Source: Saposhnikovia divaricata (taxonomy: Eukaryota > Streptophyta > Magnoliopsida > Apiales > Apiaceae). From it: 64,000 bases of DNA. Numbering within the stretch: position 1 is the stretch's first letter; each line of letters starts with the position of its first letter. The stretch covers positions 16,954,001 through 17,018,000 of the forward strand of contig CM071596.1 in assembly GCA_036435485.1 (NCBI GenBank), written 5' to 3'. The notes under the pieces were generated by a model that did no database searches, was not told where the DNA came from, and was given only the letters and a program-made list of their open reading frames with translations. The translations under genes were made by a program, and so were the position numbers. Positions 1 to 10,996 of the stretch are shown here, one piece after another.

Positions 1-218
1 TGATGACAACTTAATTTATTTTCAACAGAATCGCTTTCTAGCTAGCCAGCTGTGACAACCCGGTCAAATCTCGAGCCTTTCTTGAAATCGGGTCGAGTCC
101 CAATTCCGAATCCGAAATAAGCCAAAGTAAACTGGCCCAAATGCAACCAACTTGGGTAATCCACAAACCCACCACAGGCCCCCAAAACCCACAGGTCCCA
201 GGATCGAAACCTAGCTCT
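1..218. other. Unassigned left edge, possible LTR start
   Basis: No gene is visible. A run beginning TGTGACAACCCGG at about 51 looks like the first bases of another plant LTR, and sequence similarity to the neighbouring element only begins at 219. It may be a fragment of a different LTR cut by the element to its right, but the other end is not in the window. Confidence 0.3.
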
Positions 219-1497
219 AATGTACTTTATGTTAGTTTTCAATTTAGAATTAATAGTCCGAAAAGTAGGACTGTTACAGTTGGTATCAAGAGCAGGCTGT
301 CCTTCGGAGTGTATTGGGTATGGGACTAGTACATTCTCTAGGATGCGATCCTTTCGACTGTCGTTAGGACTAGAATTTACACTAGATGTATCAAGAACTT
401 TTTGGAGTCTAGGATTGTTGTAGAATTTGGGGACCAAATTCTTTTTAAGGAGGGTAGTATGTAATATCCCGTAATTTTAGAATAATAATAATAAAAGAAA
501 AAAGGATTAAAATTAGATAATAAATAGGATTTAAAATTGGATTAGAAGAATGAGCTTAAAACATGGATCATATTTGAATACGGATTACTAGTAGGTCTAG
601 AATTAGGGTTGTAAGACATTATGAATACATCATATTCTTCTTACTCATCTTTTGTAACAAAATTCGTATGGTTTTGTCCACACAAATCAGTAGTTTTCTA
701 AAATTCGTAGTAAATTCATCGTAAGTCAGAATTCGTTGATTTTGGACTTTTCCGAAAGATCTTTTCGTGTTCTACAACTTTCGTTCTTTGAGTTTTTCAA
801 GAAAACATTGTTTCGAGGGTCAAAAAGGGTAAATACAGGTCTGAACAGAATTGGATAGGATGATTTGATTCTTGAGTTTCCGCGTAGAGGTAAGTTTCTG
901 ATTGATCTATCTAGTATTTTCGAAATTATGTGTTATGTGTATGTACTTGTTATCAAAACATGGGGTAAGTTATTATATTTTGAATTTATATATATATGTG
1001 TTATGTGTAAACAATAGTCTTGGAACTCTGATTTATGCCATGGTTTGCGAAAATAAAAATAAGGACCGAGTCACCGAATTGTAGTGACAGTTTTCTAAAA
1101 TTTAGGACCGTTTTCACCGGGTTGTAGTGGTCGTGATATGAATTGTGGGTTTCAAGTTATTGTTGTTATGTGGTATCGAATAAGAATATGTGTATCGAAA
1201 GTTATTGTTTTGTATATCGTATCGTATTGAACATTGTGTTATTTTATATGTGTAAGTATGTTACTTTGTCCGATTAGTTACTTGCTGGGTTTCGTAGCTC
1301 ATTACTTTAATATTTCAGGTTCGGTGTAACATCGAGTGTGATAACATTGGAGTTCAAGGATTTTAGGTTCGGAGTACATTGTCAACTAACTCTGTTTTTG
1401 TAATAGTTATCTTTGTAATAGAATTTTTGATTAATAAAATGTACTTTATGTTAGTTTTCAATTTAGAATTAATAATCCGAAAAGTAGGACTGTTACA
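219..1497 (+). mobile_element. Internally deleted Ty3-gypsy LTR element (Del/Tekay-like)
   Basis: The last 60 bp of an LTR (219-278, ending in GGACTGTTACA) recur at 1438-1497 with very few differences. The left copy is followed at once by a primer-binding site matching initiator tRNA-Met (TTGGTATCAAGAGC, 280 onward). The internal part is only 181 bp and ends in a polypurine stretch (AAGGAGGGTAGTA) directly before the right LTR at 460. So this is LTR end, tiny internal remnant, full LTR, in plus orientation. All coding sequence and most of the 5' LTR are gone. The line ACCAAATTCTTTTTAAGG before the polypurine tract is typical of chromovirus-type gypsy elements; the lineage call is inferred from that alone. 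Confidence 0.75.
460..1497 (+). repeat. 3' LTR of the deleted gypsy element
   Basis: It begins TGTAATATCCCG just after the polypurine tract and ends GACTGTTACA, so it has TG..CA ends and is about 1,038 bp. It has no convincing ORF. No clear 5-bp target duplication was found, because the left end of the element is truncated. Confidence 0.75.
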
Positions 1498-3032
1498 CCA
1501 GCCCATCTGCATGCTCTTTAATGTGGTGTTAAAGTCAATTTATACATCATTAGCCTAATTACATTTAGATAAACCTTCATAAAAACTCAAATCTTTGTAA
1601 AATATTAGCTTTTCATCATCCTAATATTAGTTTTTTTTTCATATTAATAAGCGAAACCCTCTTTTAAATTGTAATACGGTACCAAATTTGGTTCAACCAT
1701 TTTTTGGTTTCATCCCTTTATTCCTATTTATTCTAGAATTCTATATTATCTTTAATAAAATAATAAAATTTGTTTTATTCCTAGAACAAACCCTTTATTT
1801 ATTTCTATTTCTTTTAGGACTCCATGTTATCTTTAATAAAATAGTAAAATTGTTGTAATCTTAGGAAAATTGTAATTCTTTTATTATAATCGTATTGAGT
1901 TACAAAATAATCTATGAGAACCATATATATCGTATCTTCTTGATTTTCTTAAAATAATAATAAATTTTATTAATAAATAAAAAACCCGTTCTAATGATAC
2001 TTCAGTCTCCATATTTGATTTCATCCCAAAATTCGTATCTTCCAGAATTGTTAAAATTCTGTTATAAATATAATTGTTTCTTTATTAGAGAAAAATGGGC
2101 CTGAGGATGACCTTAGGTAACTCCCCTGAGGTTATAACATACTAGCTTATATCCCGTGCAACGCACGGTTCCTTTTTTAATATTATAATTATAATAATTT
2201 ATAATTTTTTATATTATTAGTTTTAAACTTTGTTAACATTTTTAAGGCTAATAATATAAATAGGTTTTTTTATATATTTTCGATTGGGTTCAAATTTAAA
2301 TTTACGCAAAAGTAATTTATCTATTAAAACATATAATATTTAATATTCTATTGCAGATTTCCTAAATTAAATACAATTCTTAACGTAAAAATATGTCACT
2401 TTCTTTTCACTTTGATTTATGGGTAGTAAGCCATCACTAAATTAAAGATTATTTTATGAGTTTTGCATGGAATTTTAAATCGTCCAAATCAGACTTTTAA
2501 AACTGAAGATACAACACAAATATTATATTAAACGTCAAAAATCTAAAAAATAACAATTAATTATAGAAGAATATCTACATATGATTTTTATATCATTTTA
2601 TTCTCATATATTTTGTGTTGAATTGAATTTTTAATAAATAAAATTTAATATTTTATTGAATGGTATAAAAAAATTCTAAATTTAAGAAAATAAAGAAAAC
2701 ATGACCAAATTATAGTTAAAAAATTGATATTTATTAAGTTTTTGACGCTCAATTTACTATTTATGCACTATGAATTCCAAAAATCAATTTTAGTCAATTT
2801 TAGTTTTACAATACATGCAAAACTCATAAAATAATTTTTAGTTTAGTAATATAAAAATATTATTGGAAAAATTTATGTCTTGAAATAATTTTTAATTTAG
2901 TACATGCATTATTTTTCATTATTAGATCTAATGATTGAGATCGTTTTGACAATATTGAGCACCAGATAGTATTTCTCTCTTATGAATAAGTATCGTAAAG
3001 TTTACCATAAAATATTTTTTTCTTAGATATTA
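1498..3032. other. AT-rich intergenic DNA
   Basis: No ORF with coding character and no RNA gene seen. Short repeated phrases such as CTTTAATAAAATAATAAAAT suggest old, unclassifiable repeats. It contains the Helitron-type terminus listed separately. Confidence 0.6.
2141..2168 (-). mobile_element. Helitron-type 3' terminus
   Basis: Read on the minus strand, a perfect 6-bp stem with a 3-nt loop (CCGTGC gtt GCACGG, plus positions 2154-2168) is followed a few bases later by the terminal CTAGT (plus 2141-2145). A short GC hairpin just inside a CTRRT end is the known 3' signature of Helitrons. The 5' TC end was not located, so the extent of the element to the right is unknown. Confidence 0.6.
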
Positions 3033-3278
3033 CTCCTTCCGTCCCATCCAATTATTTACACTTTTAAGAGTTATTCGGCATGCATTTTAAGATGAATTTT
3101 AAGGATGGTTCCATAACTTATTTTTAAATTTTTTTTTATAAAAATTCAATGTTTATATTTTTCTACAAGAGAAAAGAAAATTTTAAAAATAAGTTATGGA
3201 ACTATCCTTAAAATGCACCTTAAAATGCGTGCATAATACCTTTTAAAAAGTGTAAACAATTGGGTGGGACCGAGGGAG
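3033..3278. mobile_element. Stowaway-type MITE (Tc1/mariner)
   Basis: A 246-bp element flanked by TA/TA with terminal inverted repeats beginning CTCCTTCCGTCCC and ending GGGACCGAGGGAG. This is the well-known Stowaway end (CTCCCTCCGTCCC). The inverted similarity runs almost to the centre, so the whole element can fold into one long hairpin. It has no coding capacity and depends on a mariner transposase from elsewhere. Confidence 0.92.
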
Positions 3279-3480
3279 TATTAATTTGAGATCATTATCT
3301 CAGATAAAAATATTATATAATTATTATATAATATAAAATTTATGTCGGTCTATAATTTCATGAAATTTGTATGTTGTATATGCACTTTCTTTTTTCAAAC
3401 TGGGAGATTGCATTTATTATTATCATTACATAAGGAAAAATAACGCATAAACTTAAGTGTGGCCTAAAGTTATTTAATGT

Positions 3481-3654
3481 ATCCCACGGGATGTCATAGA
3501 TTGTCGGGTAGTGGCGCTTAAGGCTTGCTGCCTTGAGGTCACGAGTTCAATTCTTTGGGGCACTCCGTGATTAAGTGAGCTACCATACTCGGGGGTATGA
3601 GTGTGCTAATATGTCTTCCGGATTAGTCGAGGTACGTGCAAGCTTTATCAAAAA
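3481..3654 (+). mobile_element. tRNA-derived SINE with perfect target duplication
   Basis: A segment of about 174 bp ends in a short A run and is flanked by a perfect 15-bp direct repeat, AAAGTTATTTAATGT (3466-3480 and 3655-3669). Its head resembles a tRNA gene: an A-box-like GTAGTGGCGCTTAAGG near 3511 and a B-box-like GAGTTCAATTCT near 3543, as in RNA polymerase III internal promoters. The phrase GGATTAGTCGAGGTACGTGC in the tail resembles Au-like plant SINEs (from memory). The perfect repeat implies a fairly recent insertion. Confidence 0.88.
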
Positions 3655-3873
3655 AAAGTTATTTAATGTTGCTTATAACTGATTATAGCATGTTAAGCTA
3701 GGATTCGATACTTTAAATTTGAGCAATACGTTAACTTATTCATTTTTTTATAATATTGTTTTGTCTAAAAAATACATTAAATAATACGTATTTATTGAGA
3801 ATCGATCCCATGACCTTTGGTAGTACTCGCTTAATATCCTTCTTACTCTTATTATATAATAGGATATAATTCC

Positions 3874-4368
3874 TGATATGGGCTAAAAGTAAGCCCTAAA
3901 AATACATTTAAGGTGTCATTAATTAGACCCGGTAAGGTCCAAACGTGGGGCCCATTTACAAGGTCCAAAACCCTAATTAAATATTAATTTTGTAATTAAT
4001 ATTAAGGGTGATAAACAACTCAGCAATAAGAGTCAAACGAGGAAACAATATCATTAAGAGTAGCCTCCAAGGCACCCAATTCAACATGGAAACTGATTCC
4101 TACAAGGAAGGAGTCTAGAACCTTCCTCAAGGAGGTGGCTTGCCCACCAAATCTCCGAATCCTACCATAATTCTAAAGCTCCCGCAGCCTATATAAGGGC
4201 CTGACCCCTCATTCTCAGAACTACGCTTTTGGCTTAATTCTCGACCTTGAGATACATAGGCACTCTGTGAGGACCGATCAGTCTCGAACGCAGACACAAC
4301 CATTAAAGCACGAAGCTCACCAACCCTGGCATTAAATACATACAAACCCTCGTTTTTATTCCATATCA
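3874..4368 (+). repeat. 5' LTR of the Tat element
   Basis: 495 bp, with 8-bp inverted ends TGATATGG/CCATATCA. It is preceded by the target duplication ATTCC and followed by the primer-binding region. Its last 70 bp are repeated at 38352-38418. Confidence 0.88.
4190..4197 (+). promoter_or_regulatory. TATA box of the Tat 5' LTR
   Basis: TATATAAG lies in the last third of the LTR, as expected for the U3 promoter. Transcription would start about 30 bp downstream, near 4220. Confidence 0.65.
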
Positions 4369-4387
4369 TTTGACGCCGTCTGTGGGA
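4369..4387 (+). other. Primer-binding region after the 5' LTR
   Basis: TTTGACGCCGTCTGTGGGA follows the LTR end directly. The phrase TTGGCGCCGTCTGTGGGA is the usual leader start of Tat-group elements; here one G is changed to A. I did not assign the primer tRNA. Confidence 0.65.
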
Positions 4388-4401
4388 CAACAACATCAAC
4401 C

Positions 4402-6437
4402 ATGGTTCAAACACGGAGAACAACATCAACCTCGACTGAGGCCATGCCCCTTAGCTCTGCTCCACCAAGCATTTCTGATCTGCCTATCACTACTGAAGAA
4501 GGGCAAGTACCCCCCATCAACAGGGGCGATCATTCAACCACTAGTCTCTCAACCCCCATGGACGATTCCCCATGTTGAGGGAACTCTACCGGTGGTCGTC
4601 CATCAAAGCCAAGAAGCTAACCCTCTTCAGATGATGGTTTCTTCTCTTGATAACGTTAATCGCATGCTACCCCCAGGGATACGGATCCATACTACGGATC
4701 TCTCCGCAAATAACAACCCGATTTATGGTCTGCCTAACTACCCTCCCGCTACTCGAGGTGTTGGAACAAGCGGTCATGCCTTGCTAATTCAGGAGCCTCC
4801 TTATAATAGGGGGTTGGGTCGAGATCCGGAATATGATGACTACTCTGGCCCCTATACTGACGACTCGTCATCTGAGGACGACGATCATGATGAAGCCCTG
4901 AGGAGGCGACACGCTAGTAGAGAACCTCGAAGGAGGACACAAACTATCCATGATGGATCCCCTTTGACAACAGCTGAAAGGATAAGGGCTAATGAGGCCG
5001 AGATCTTAAAGCTGAAGGACGACATGGCAAGAGAGCAGGCGAGACAAAATCAAAATCGACCTCCTCCGACTATAGGAGGGATTCCTCTTATTGATTTGGA
5101 AAGGTCTTCAAGGAGGCAAAGAAGGGCTGATTCCCCTACTGGAAGAACAACAAGGGTGGAAACCCCCAAAGGGAAACCCCAAAGATCTAATGCCTTTTGG
5201 AGATCCTGATGATCCCACACCCCCGTTTACTGAGGAGGTGATGAATGCTCGTATTTCCAGGAAGTTCAAGATGCCGAAAATTAAGGCTTATAATCGAACG
5301 GGTGATCCCGCAAATCACGTCAGGATATTCTCAAACGCACTACTGTTGCAGCCTGCAAGTGATGCTCTAAAGTGTAGGGCGTTTCCTCAAACCCTGTCGA
5401 GCATGGCTCAAAGATGGTATAGCCGATTACCTGCAAATTGGATTGGCTCCTTTAAGGAGTTGAGTGCCGCTTTTGTCAGCCAATTCATTAGCGGAATAAC
5501 TCATGAGAAAAGCTCTGCATCTTTTATGTATGTGGTGCAAGGAAAGAATGAGATTCTGAGGGATTACCTCAAGTGATTCACTAAGGAAACACTGAATATC
5601 ACTGACTTGGAGAACAAGGTGGCCATGGTGGCCCTAGAGCATGGAACTACTGATCTTTTCTTTAAGAGGTCATTGGCAAAGCATCCCCCTGAGAATATGG
5701 CTGAGCTACAACGAAGGGCTGATAAGTATATTGAAGCTGAGGATAGCATGAAGAAGGAGGCCACAGTAGGTAATGGAGGTAATAACAACGACTCTAAAAA
5801 GCGAAAGCAAGAGTACGACGCTAGGGACAAAAATCCCCAGACTAGCAAAGACTCTGACTCTACACCTAAGAAGAGTCAGGGACCAAGATTTTCTGAATAT
5901 GCAAGGTTGAATGCTCCTAGGAGTCAGGTCTTGTTAGAGATCGAGAAGGATAAGGACTTCCGATGGCCGAAGCCACTCAGGGGTGACCCCTCAAAGCGAA
6001 ACAAGGATCAGTATTGCAGGTTTCACAAAGATGTGGGGCATGACACCGACGATTGTAGACAACTCAAGGATGAGATTGAATTCTTGATCCAAAGAGGGAA
6101 ACTAAGCCATTTCACGAAGGGTGAAGAATGTGGAAATCAAAGAAGGGATTATGACAAGAAGAACAATGATCGTAGGGATAATGACCGTGATCATAACCTC
6201 CAGCCTCGAGGGCCGGTTATCAATATGATATGGGGAGGCCCGACAGCAGCTGGCACGACAAGGAACTCTCGAAAGGCTTATGCCAGAGAAGTGATGCACA
6301 TCGTGGGAGAGGCCCCGAAGCGTGCGAAAACTGAGCTAGTGATTGGTTTTGATGATTCAGACCTGGAAGGGGTAAAGTTCCCCCATGACGACCCGTTGGT
6401 CATAACTCCTGTGATTGGGAACTCAGAAGTAAAATGA
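4402..6437 (+). pseudogene. Tat gag (capsid/nucleocapsid), frameshifted
   Basis: Structural protein that packages element RNA. The likely start is ATG 4402 in good context (ACCATGG), giving MVQTRR, a common opening of this family. The first frame breaks near 4575, a second frame runs to about 5195, and a third carries the rest, so at least two frameshifts exist. The gag core (residues like WYSRLPANWIGSFKELSAAF, 5412-5475) is clear. Near 6020-6110 a CxxH..HxxDDC-type motif, YCRFHKDVGHDTDDC, takes the place of the CCHC knuckle, as known for Tat elements. A TGA at 5574-5576 sits where LKRF is expected and another at 6435-6437 before the protease. Both fit CGA to TGA changes, typical of methylated CpG decay. 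Confidence 0.85.
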
Positions 6438-6880
6438 GTCTTGATAGACAATGGAGCTTCTGTTGATATTCTGTTTCATGATGCGTTTATAAAGATGGGA
6501 TATAATGAGTCTCAGCTAACTCCCACCAACATGCCTATCTATGGATTTAATGGAGTTGAATCCAAGGTTGAAGGAACCATTCAGCTGCCTGTGACTATTG
6601 GGCAGGAACCTAAGGAGGCTACTCAGATGCTGAACTTCTAAGTACTCAAGGCAGCCTCAACATACAATGCAATCCTGGGAAGGACTTGGCTTCATGCGTT
6701 TAAGGCTGTGGCCTATACCTATCACATGAAGATTAATTTTCCAACCTGCAATGGTGTTGGAGAACAGAGAGGAGATCAGAAAATGGCTAGAAATTGCTAT
6801 GTAGCTGCTTTGAGAGCCGATGGAGTCAGGGGGCAGTCCTTCCGATTGAAGACATGGATGTTCGAGGTGATGATGAACAC
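6438..6880 (+). pseudogene. Tat aspartic protease region of pol
   Basis: The active-site stretch IDNGASVDIL lies at about 6443-6472; in this group the usual DTG/DSG appears as DNGAS or DNGSS. The enzyme would cut the gag-pol polyprotein. The frame stays open to a TAA at 6639-6641, continues through NAILGRTWLHAF (a conserved phrase of the protease-RT linker), and shifts to another frame near 6840. There is no separate start codon; it is part of the polyprotein. Confidence 0.8.
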
Positions 6881-7846
6881 CGAGGGAAGCCGACAGAAGA
6901 TTTGGTTCCTATACCTCTAGATCTTGAAGACCCCAAAAATGGTACGTATATTGGAGCTTCTTTGAAGGAACCCTTGAAGGGCAGATTGATGACTTTCTTA
7001 CAAGAAAACAGTGATGTGTTTGCTTGGACAGCGGCCGACACGCCAGGGATTGATCCCCAACTCATAACTCACAAGTTGAATATCGATCCAAAGCGGAAGA
7101 CAATAAAGCAAAAGAAGAGAAATTTCGCTCCTGAAAGACAAGAAGCCATTAAGAAAGAAGTTGACAAGCTCTTAGAAGTTGGGTTCGTTGAAGAAATTCA
7201 GTTCCCCGAGTGGTTGGCTAACCCTGTGATGGTCAATAAGTCGAATGGAAAGTGGAGGATGTGTATAGACTTCACTGATCTGAATGATGCATGTCCCAAG
7301 GATTGTTTCCCTCTACCAAGGATTGACACGCTGAATGATGCATGAGATGTTGAGTTTCATGGATGGGTTCAGTGGCTACAATCAGATTAAGATGCATAAG
7401 GATGACATCCCAAAGGTATATTTCATAACTGACTTTGGTATTTTCTGTTATCTTGTTATGGCTTTTGGACTAAAAAATGCAAGAGCTACTTACCAACGAT
7501 TGGTGAATAAGATATTCGCTAATCTAATTGGGAAAACCATGGAGGTCTATGTTGATGACATGTTAGTCAAGAGCCTAATCAAGGCAGACCATATTAAGCA
7601 CCTCAGAGAGGCATTTGAAGTGCTGAGGCACCATAAGATGATGTTGAATCCAGCCAAGTGTGCCTTTGGCATTGGATCAGGAAAGTTTTTGGGTTTGATG
7701 GTTTCAAAGCGAGGCATAAAAGCCAACCCTGATAAAATCAAGGTGATTCTGGATATGGAGCCACCACGCTCTGTAAGAGATGTGTAGAAATTGTAGGCCG
7801 AGTTGCAGCCTTATGGAGATTCATCTCCAAATCTGGTGATAAGTGC
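6881..7846 (+). pseudogene. Tat reverse transcriptase region of pol
   Basis: Copies element RNA into DNA. Conserved blocks in order: EFPEWLANPVMV-like linker, KWRMCIDFTDLNDACPKD (about 7250-7303), LPRIDTL, FMDGFSGYNQI (about 7352-7385), the palm motif PLVMAFGLKNA-like at 7450-7480, and the catalytic YVDDM (about 7549-7563). The frame shifts near 7340, between DTLNDA and HEMLSF, where a few residues are missing. It shifts again after the TAG at 7785-7787, in the stretch that should read through GRVAALWRF. The enzyme cannot be made in one piece from this copy. Confidence 0.88.
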
Positions 7847-8835
7847 TTGCCTTTCTTTCAAGCATTGAAGAAAGTGAAGAACTTTGAGTGGACTCCTGAA
7901 AGCCAAGAGGCCTTTGAGCAGTTGAAGAAGTACATGACTGAAGCCCCGTTGTTGGCCAAACCTAGTCCCGGAGAGACATTGTATTTATACTTGGTAGTGT
8001 TTAAAAAAGCACTAAGTGCCGTCCTCATCCAAGAAGAAAGCAAGGTTCAGAAACCTATCTACTACGTGAGCAAGGTGTTGCATGGAGCTGAGTTGAATTA
8101 CTCTCCCATTGAAAAATTTGCTTTGGCATTGGTGACAGCCTCGAGAAAGCTACGACCATACTTCCAGGCACACAAGATTGAAGTCCTGTCAGACCAGCAG
8201 CTGAGAAACATATTGCACAGCCCAAAAACAAGTGGAAGGCTGATTAAGCGGGCGATCGAACTCGGAGAATTTGACATCTCCTACAAGCCTCGAATAGCCA
8301 TTAAAGCTCAGGCATTGGTTGACTTCATGGTTGAATGTACCATTTGTAACCAAGAAGTCGGAGGGCAGGAGATAGTACCCACCCCTGGAGGTGAGGATAA
8401 AGATGAAGAGTTTGTACCTGATCACAAGGAATATTGGGTGCTCTATTTTGATGTGGCATCAAAAACAAAATCTAGTGGTGCAGGAATGGTTTTGCAAAGC
8501 CCTGATGGGTTCACAGTTGAGTATGCTTTGAAATCGGACTTCTCAATAACCAACAATGAAGCTGAGTATGAAGCCTTGATAGCCGGATTGGGCTTGGCCA
8601 GAATAATGAGGGTCAAAAACCTTAAAATTTGTGGAGATTCAAGACTGGTCGTCTCACAAGTGAACGGTGAATTTGAAGCCAAGGATGAAACAATGGCAAA
8701 ATATTTGAGAGTTGTGAAAGCTATTATGACTCAGTTTGACGAGTGCTATGTGGAGCACATTCCGAGAGAAGAGAACGTTGAGGCTGATGCCCTGTCCAAG
8801 TTCGCTTCTTCAGAAATAGAGAATTATGCAGGGAG
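7847..8835 (+). pseudogene. Tat tandem RNase H domains (gypsy type plus archaeal type)
   Basis: One long open stretch holds two RNase H regions. The first (about 7880-8330) is the ordinary Ty3-gypsy domain, with TLYLYLVVFKKALSAVLI and KFALALVTASRKLRPYF. The family usually has an acidic residue early in this motif, and here it appears lost (LYLVV). The second (about 8430-8830) is a full archaeal-type RNase H with all four acidic positions: D in LYFDVAS, E in NNEAEYEAL, D in CGDSRLV and D in ADALSKF. A doubled RNase H is an established mark of the Tat group. The usual view is that the second domain takes over activity as the first degenerates. Confidence 0.88.
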
Positions 8836-9433
8836 TGTTTACTTCCAGGTCTTGAAGGCCCCGGCCATCAACTCGAAATTGGTAGCACCAATTGATGTAG
8901 GGAGCTGCTGGATAGATCCAATCAAAGCTCACCTGGAAACTGGATGGCTCCCTGACGATGCCCAGGAGGCACGAAATCTGTCAGTAAGGGCGTTGAGATA
9001 TGCCTTGATTGAAGGCATCCTTTACAAGAGGTCTTTCGTCATTCCATACTCGAGATGTTTGAGGCCCCAGGAGCCAAAGGAAGCACTAGAGGAAGTTCAT
9101 GGAGGAATCTGTGGGCAACATTTGGGGGGCAGAGCCCTAGCTCACAAGATCACTCATTTGGGATTCTATTGGCCAGAGATGTTGACCGATGCACAGAATT
9201 ATGTCAAGAGGTGTGAAAGGTGCCAAAAGCACGCTCCAATTGTAAGGCAGCCGCCTGAGATGTTAACCTCGATTAACTCTCCTATCCCGTTCGCAATGTG
9301 GGGAATGGACATACTTGGACCTTTCCCCGTAGCCTCAGCACAAAGAAAGTTCCTGATAGTGGCCATCGACTATTTCACTAAGTGGATTGAGGCTAAACCT
9401 TTAGCCAAGATAACCACCAAGCAAGTTGCTCAG
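8836..9433 (+). pseudogene. Tat integrase, N-terminal half
   Basis: The zinc-binding HHCC motif is readable: H in EEVHGG, H in GQHLGG, then CERC (about 9100-9225). The first catalytic Asp is in GMDILGPF (about 9302-9325). The frame then runs through DYFTKWIEAKPLAK and is cut after KQVAQ by a solo LTR. The rest of the domain resumes at 10997. Confidence 0.88.
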
Positions 9434-10991
9434 TGTTAGCACAAAATTACGCAAGCGCATGTAGTCACAAGTAATATAATTAAAGTTCGTTTCGCAGAGA
9501 TCTGGTTAAGTTTAAATTAGTAAATATGCCTATGCAACAATGTTTGGTTTTAACCCACTGCTAAGACAAAAATCAAGAATGAGGTTTTAATTATCTAAAT
9601 TAACTAGGATGCAAATTATTAAGCTAAGAATAATTAACTAATGAGAATTTAATATGAATTACTTATATGAGATAAAACATGGAATCCTAATTTCATTATC
9701 TACTTCACTTAGAGTTGCAGCCTTTAATCAATACATGTGATGGTTTTGATATCTGATCGGATAACACGAAAAAAGTAAAAGCTACCTCTCGGTATACTAA
9801 TACCAAACTACGCATGCATCCACAAAAGAGATAGAAGATGAGTAGACACCTATTATGTTTAGACCCTATATCTCTATAGAATTTGAAAACATAGAGGTTT
9901 AAGCACAAGTTAGCCACATAGATCACATAGGGTAGCATAATATCTCTATTTACGCCACAAATCATGATGTTAAAACATCAACCTATCCTATGCTAGCATG
10001 GCAAGTTCTAAATCTCAAGATCCACTCTCGTTTAGCAAGAGATTAACAAATTAGATGTTAGCTACGCATCTAAATTCATGAAGCACAACCATACAAGGAT
10101 ATCAAGAATTCACCACACATAAATCTTTAAAGCATATTAACTACTAAGCTACATAGATAAATCCATTAGGATCCCATGACCACGATTAGCCCATAATTGA
10201 ACCGTTCATCGTCATGGGATTTGATGATAACATGATAATAAACAAAATATGAAAGAAAACAATAAAAGATATTATTAAGATTAAGAGTTGAGAAAACAAA
10301 TCTATGATTCAACGTATACAAAAGATGAAGATGATCTAGATCCTTGCTTGTCACCGAGCTTGAATCCTTCTCTCCTTTTCTCTCTTGCAAAAACTAAGCT
10401 ATGATAAGTAATTGTATGATATGATCTAATAATAATAATTTTTTTACAAGGGTTTGGATGTGTTTATATAGGCTCTAGACACCTTGCCCAGCAAGAAAAT
10501 ACCCTAAAATACATCTAAAATTCGATTTAGGAGTCAGAAATCACGTAGAAATCAATTTCAGCTCGAAAAGGGCAATTCTGGAATTTCTCCCGCAGCCCCA
10601 CAGCGCAGGAGCGCCGGTTGGGCGCCTGAAGCGCCGGTGCAATCTGCATAAACACGGCTGGAAGCTCCCGGCTTGGTCCCGTTCTGCGAAAACTGATTTT
10701 TCTTTGCTTTTTTCACCTTTTCTTCCCGTTCCTTTTGCATAAGCTTCCGTCTTTCATTCTTAATGACTTGCATACTTCTTAGGAGTTGATATTAGCCACC
10801 ATTCTTCATTCCATATCATCAATGAACTCCACAAAACGCTCCAAAAACAACGGAAACTACACCTTTAATCGATATTTCTTCAACCCTGCACAATTAAACA
10901 AAACATATCAAAAATACAACAATCTTGAGAACAAAGCAATCAATTTAAGCCGAATTAGAATGCTCCAAGTGGATATAAAATCCACTTATCA
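9434..10991 (-). mobile_element. Solo LTR inside the integrase gene
   Basis: A 1,558-bp block interrupts the integrase codons. It runs from TGTTAGC to CTTATCA on the plus strand and is flanked by CTCAG (9429-9433) and CTGAG (10992-10996), a 5-bp duplication with one later change. There is no primer site, polypurine tract or ORF, so it is a solo LTR or a non-coding element. I place it on the minus strand because a TATA-like CTATATAAAC reads that way near 10460-10475 and its minus-strand start is TGATAAGTGGAT. A GC-rich patch with repeated GCGCC at 10600-10645 is unusual for the region. Confidence 0.75.
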
Positions 10992-10996
10992 CTGAG

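Noticed and set aside
42..437. 131-codon minus-strand ORF at the left edge
   Set aside because: It crosses the LTR end, primer site and internal remnant of the deleted gypsy element, all read on the other strand; no recognisable protein.
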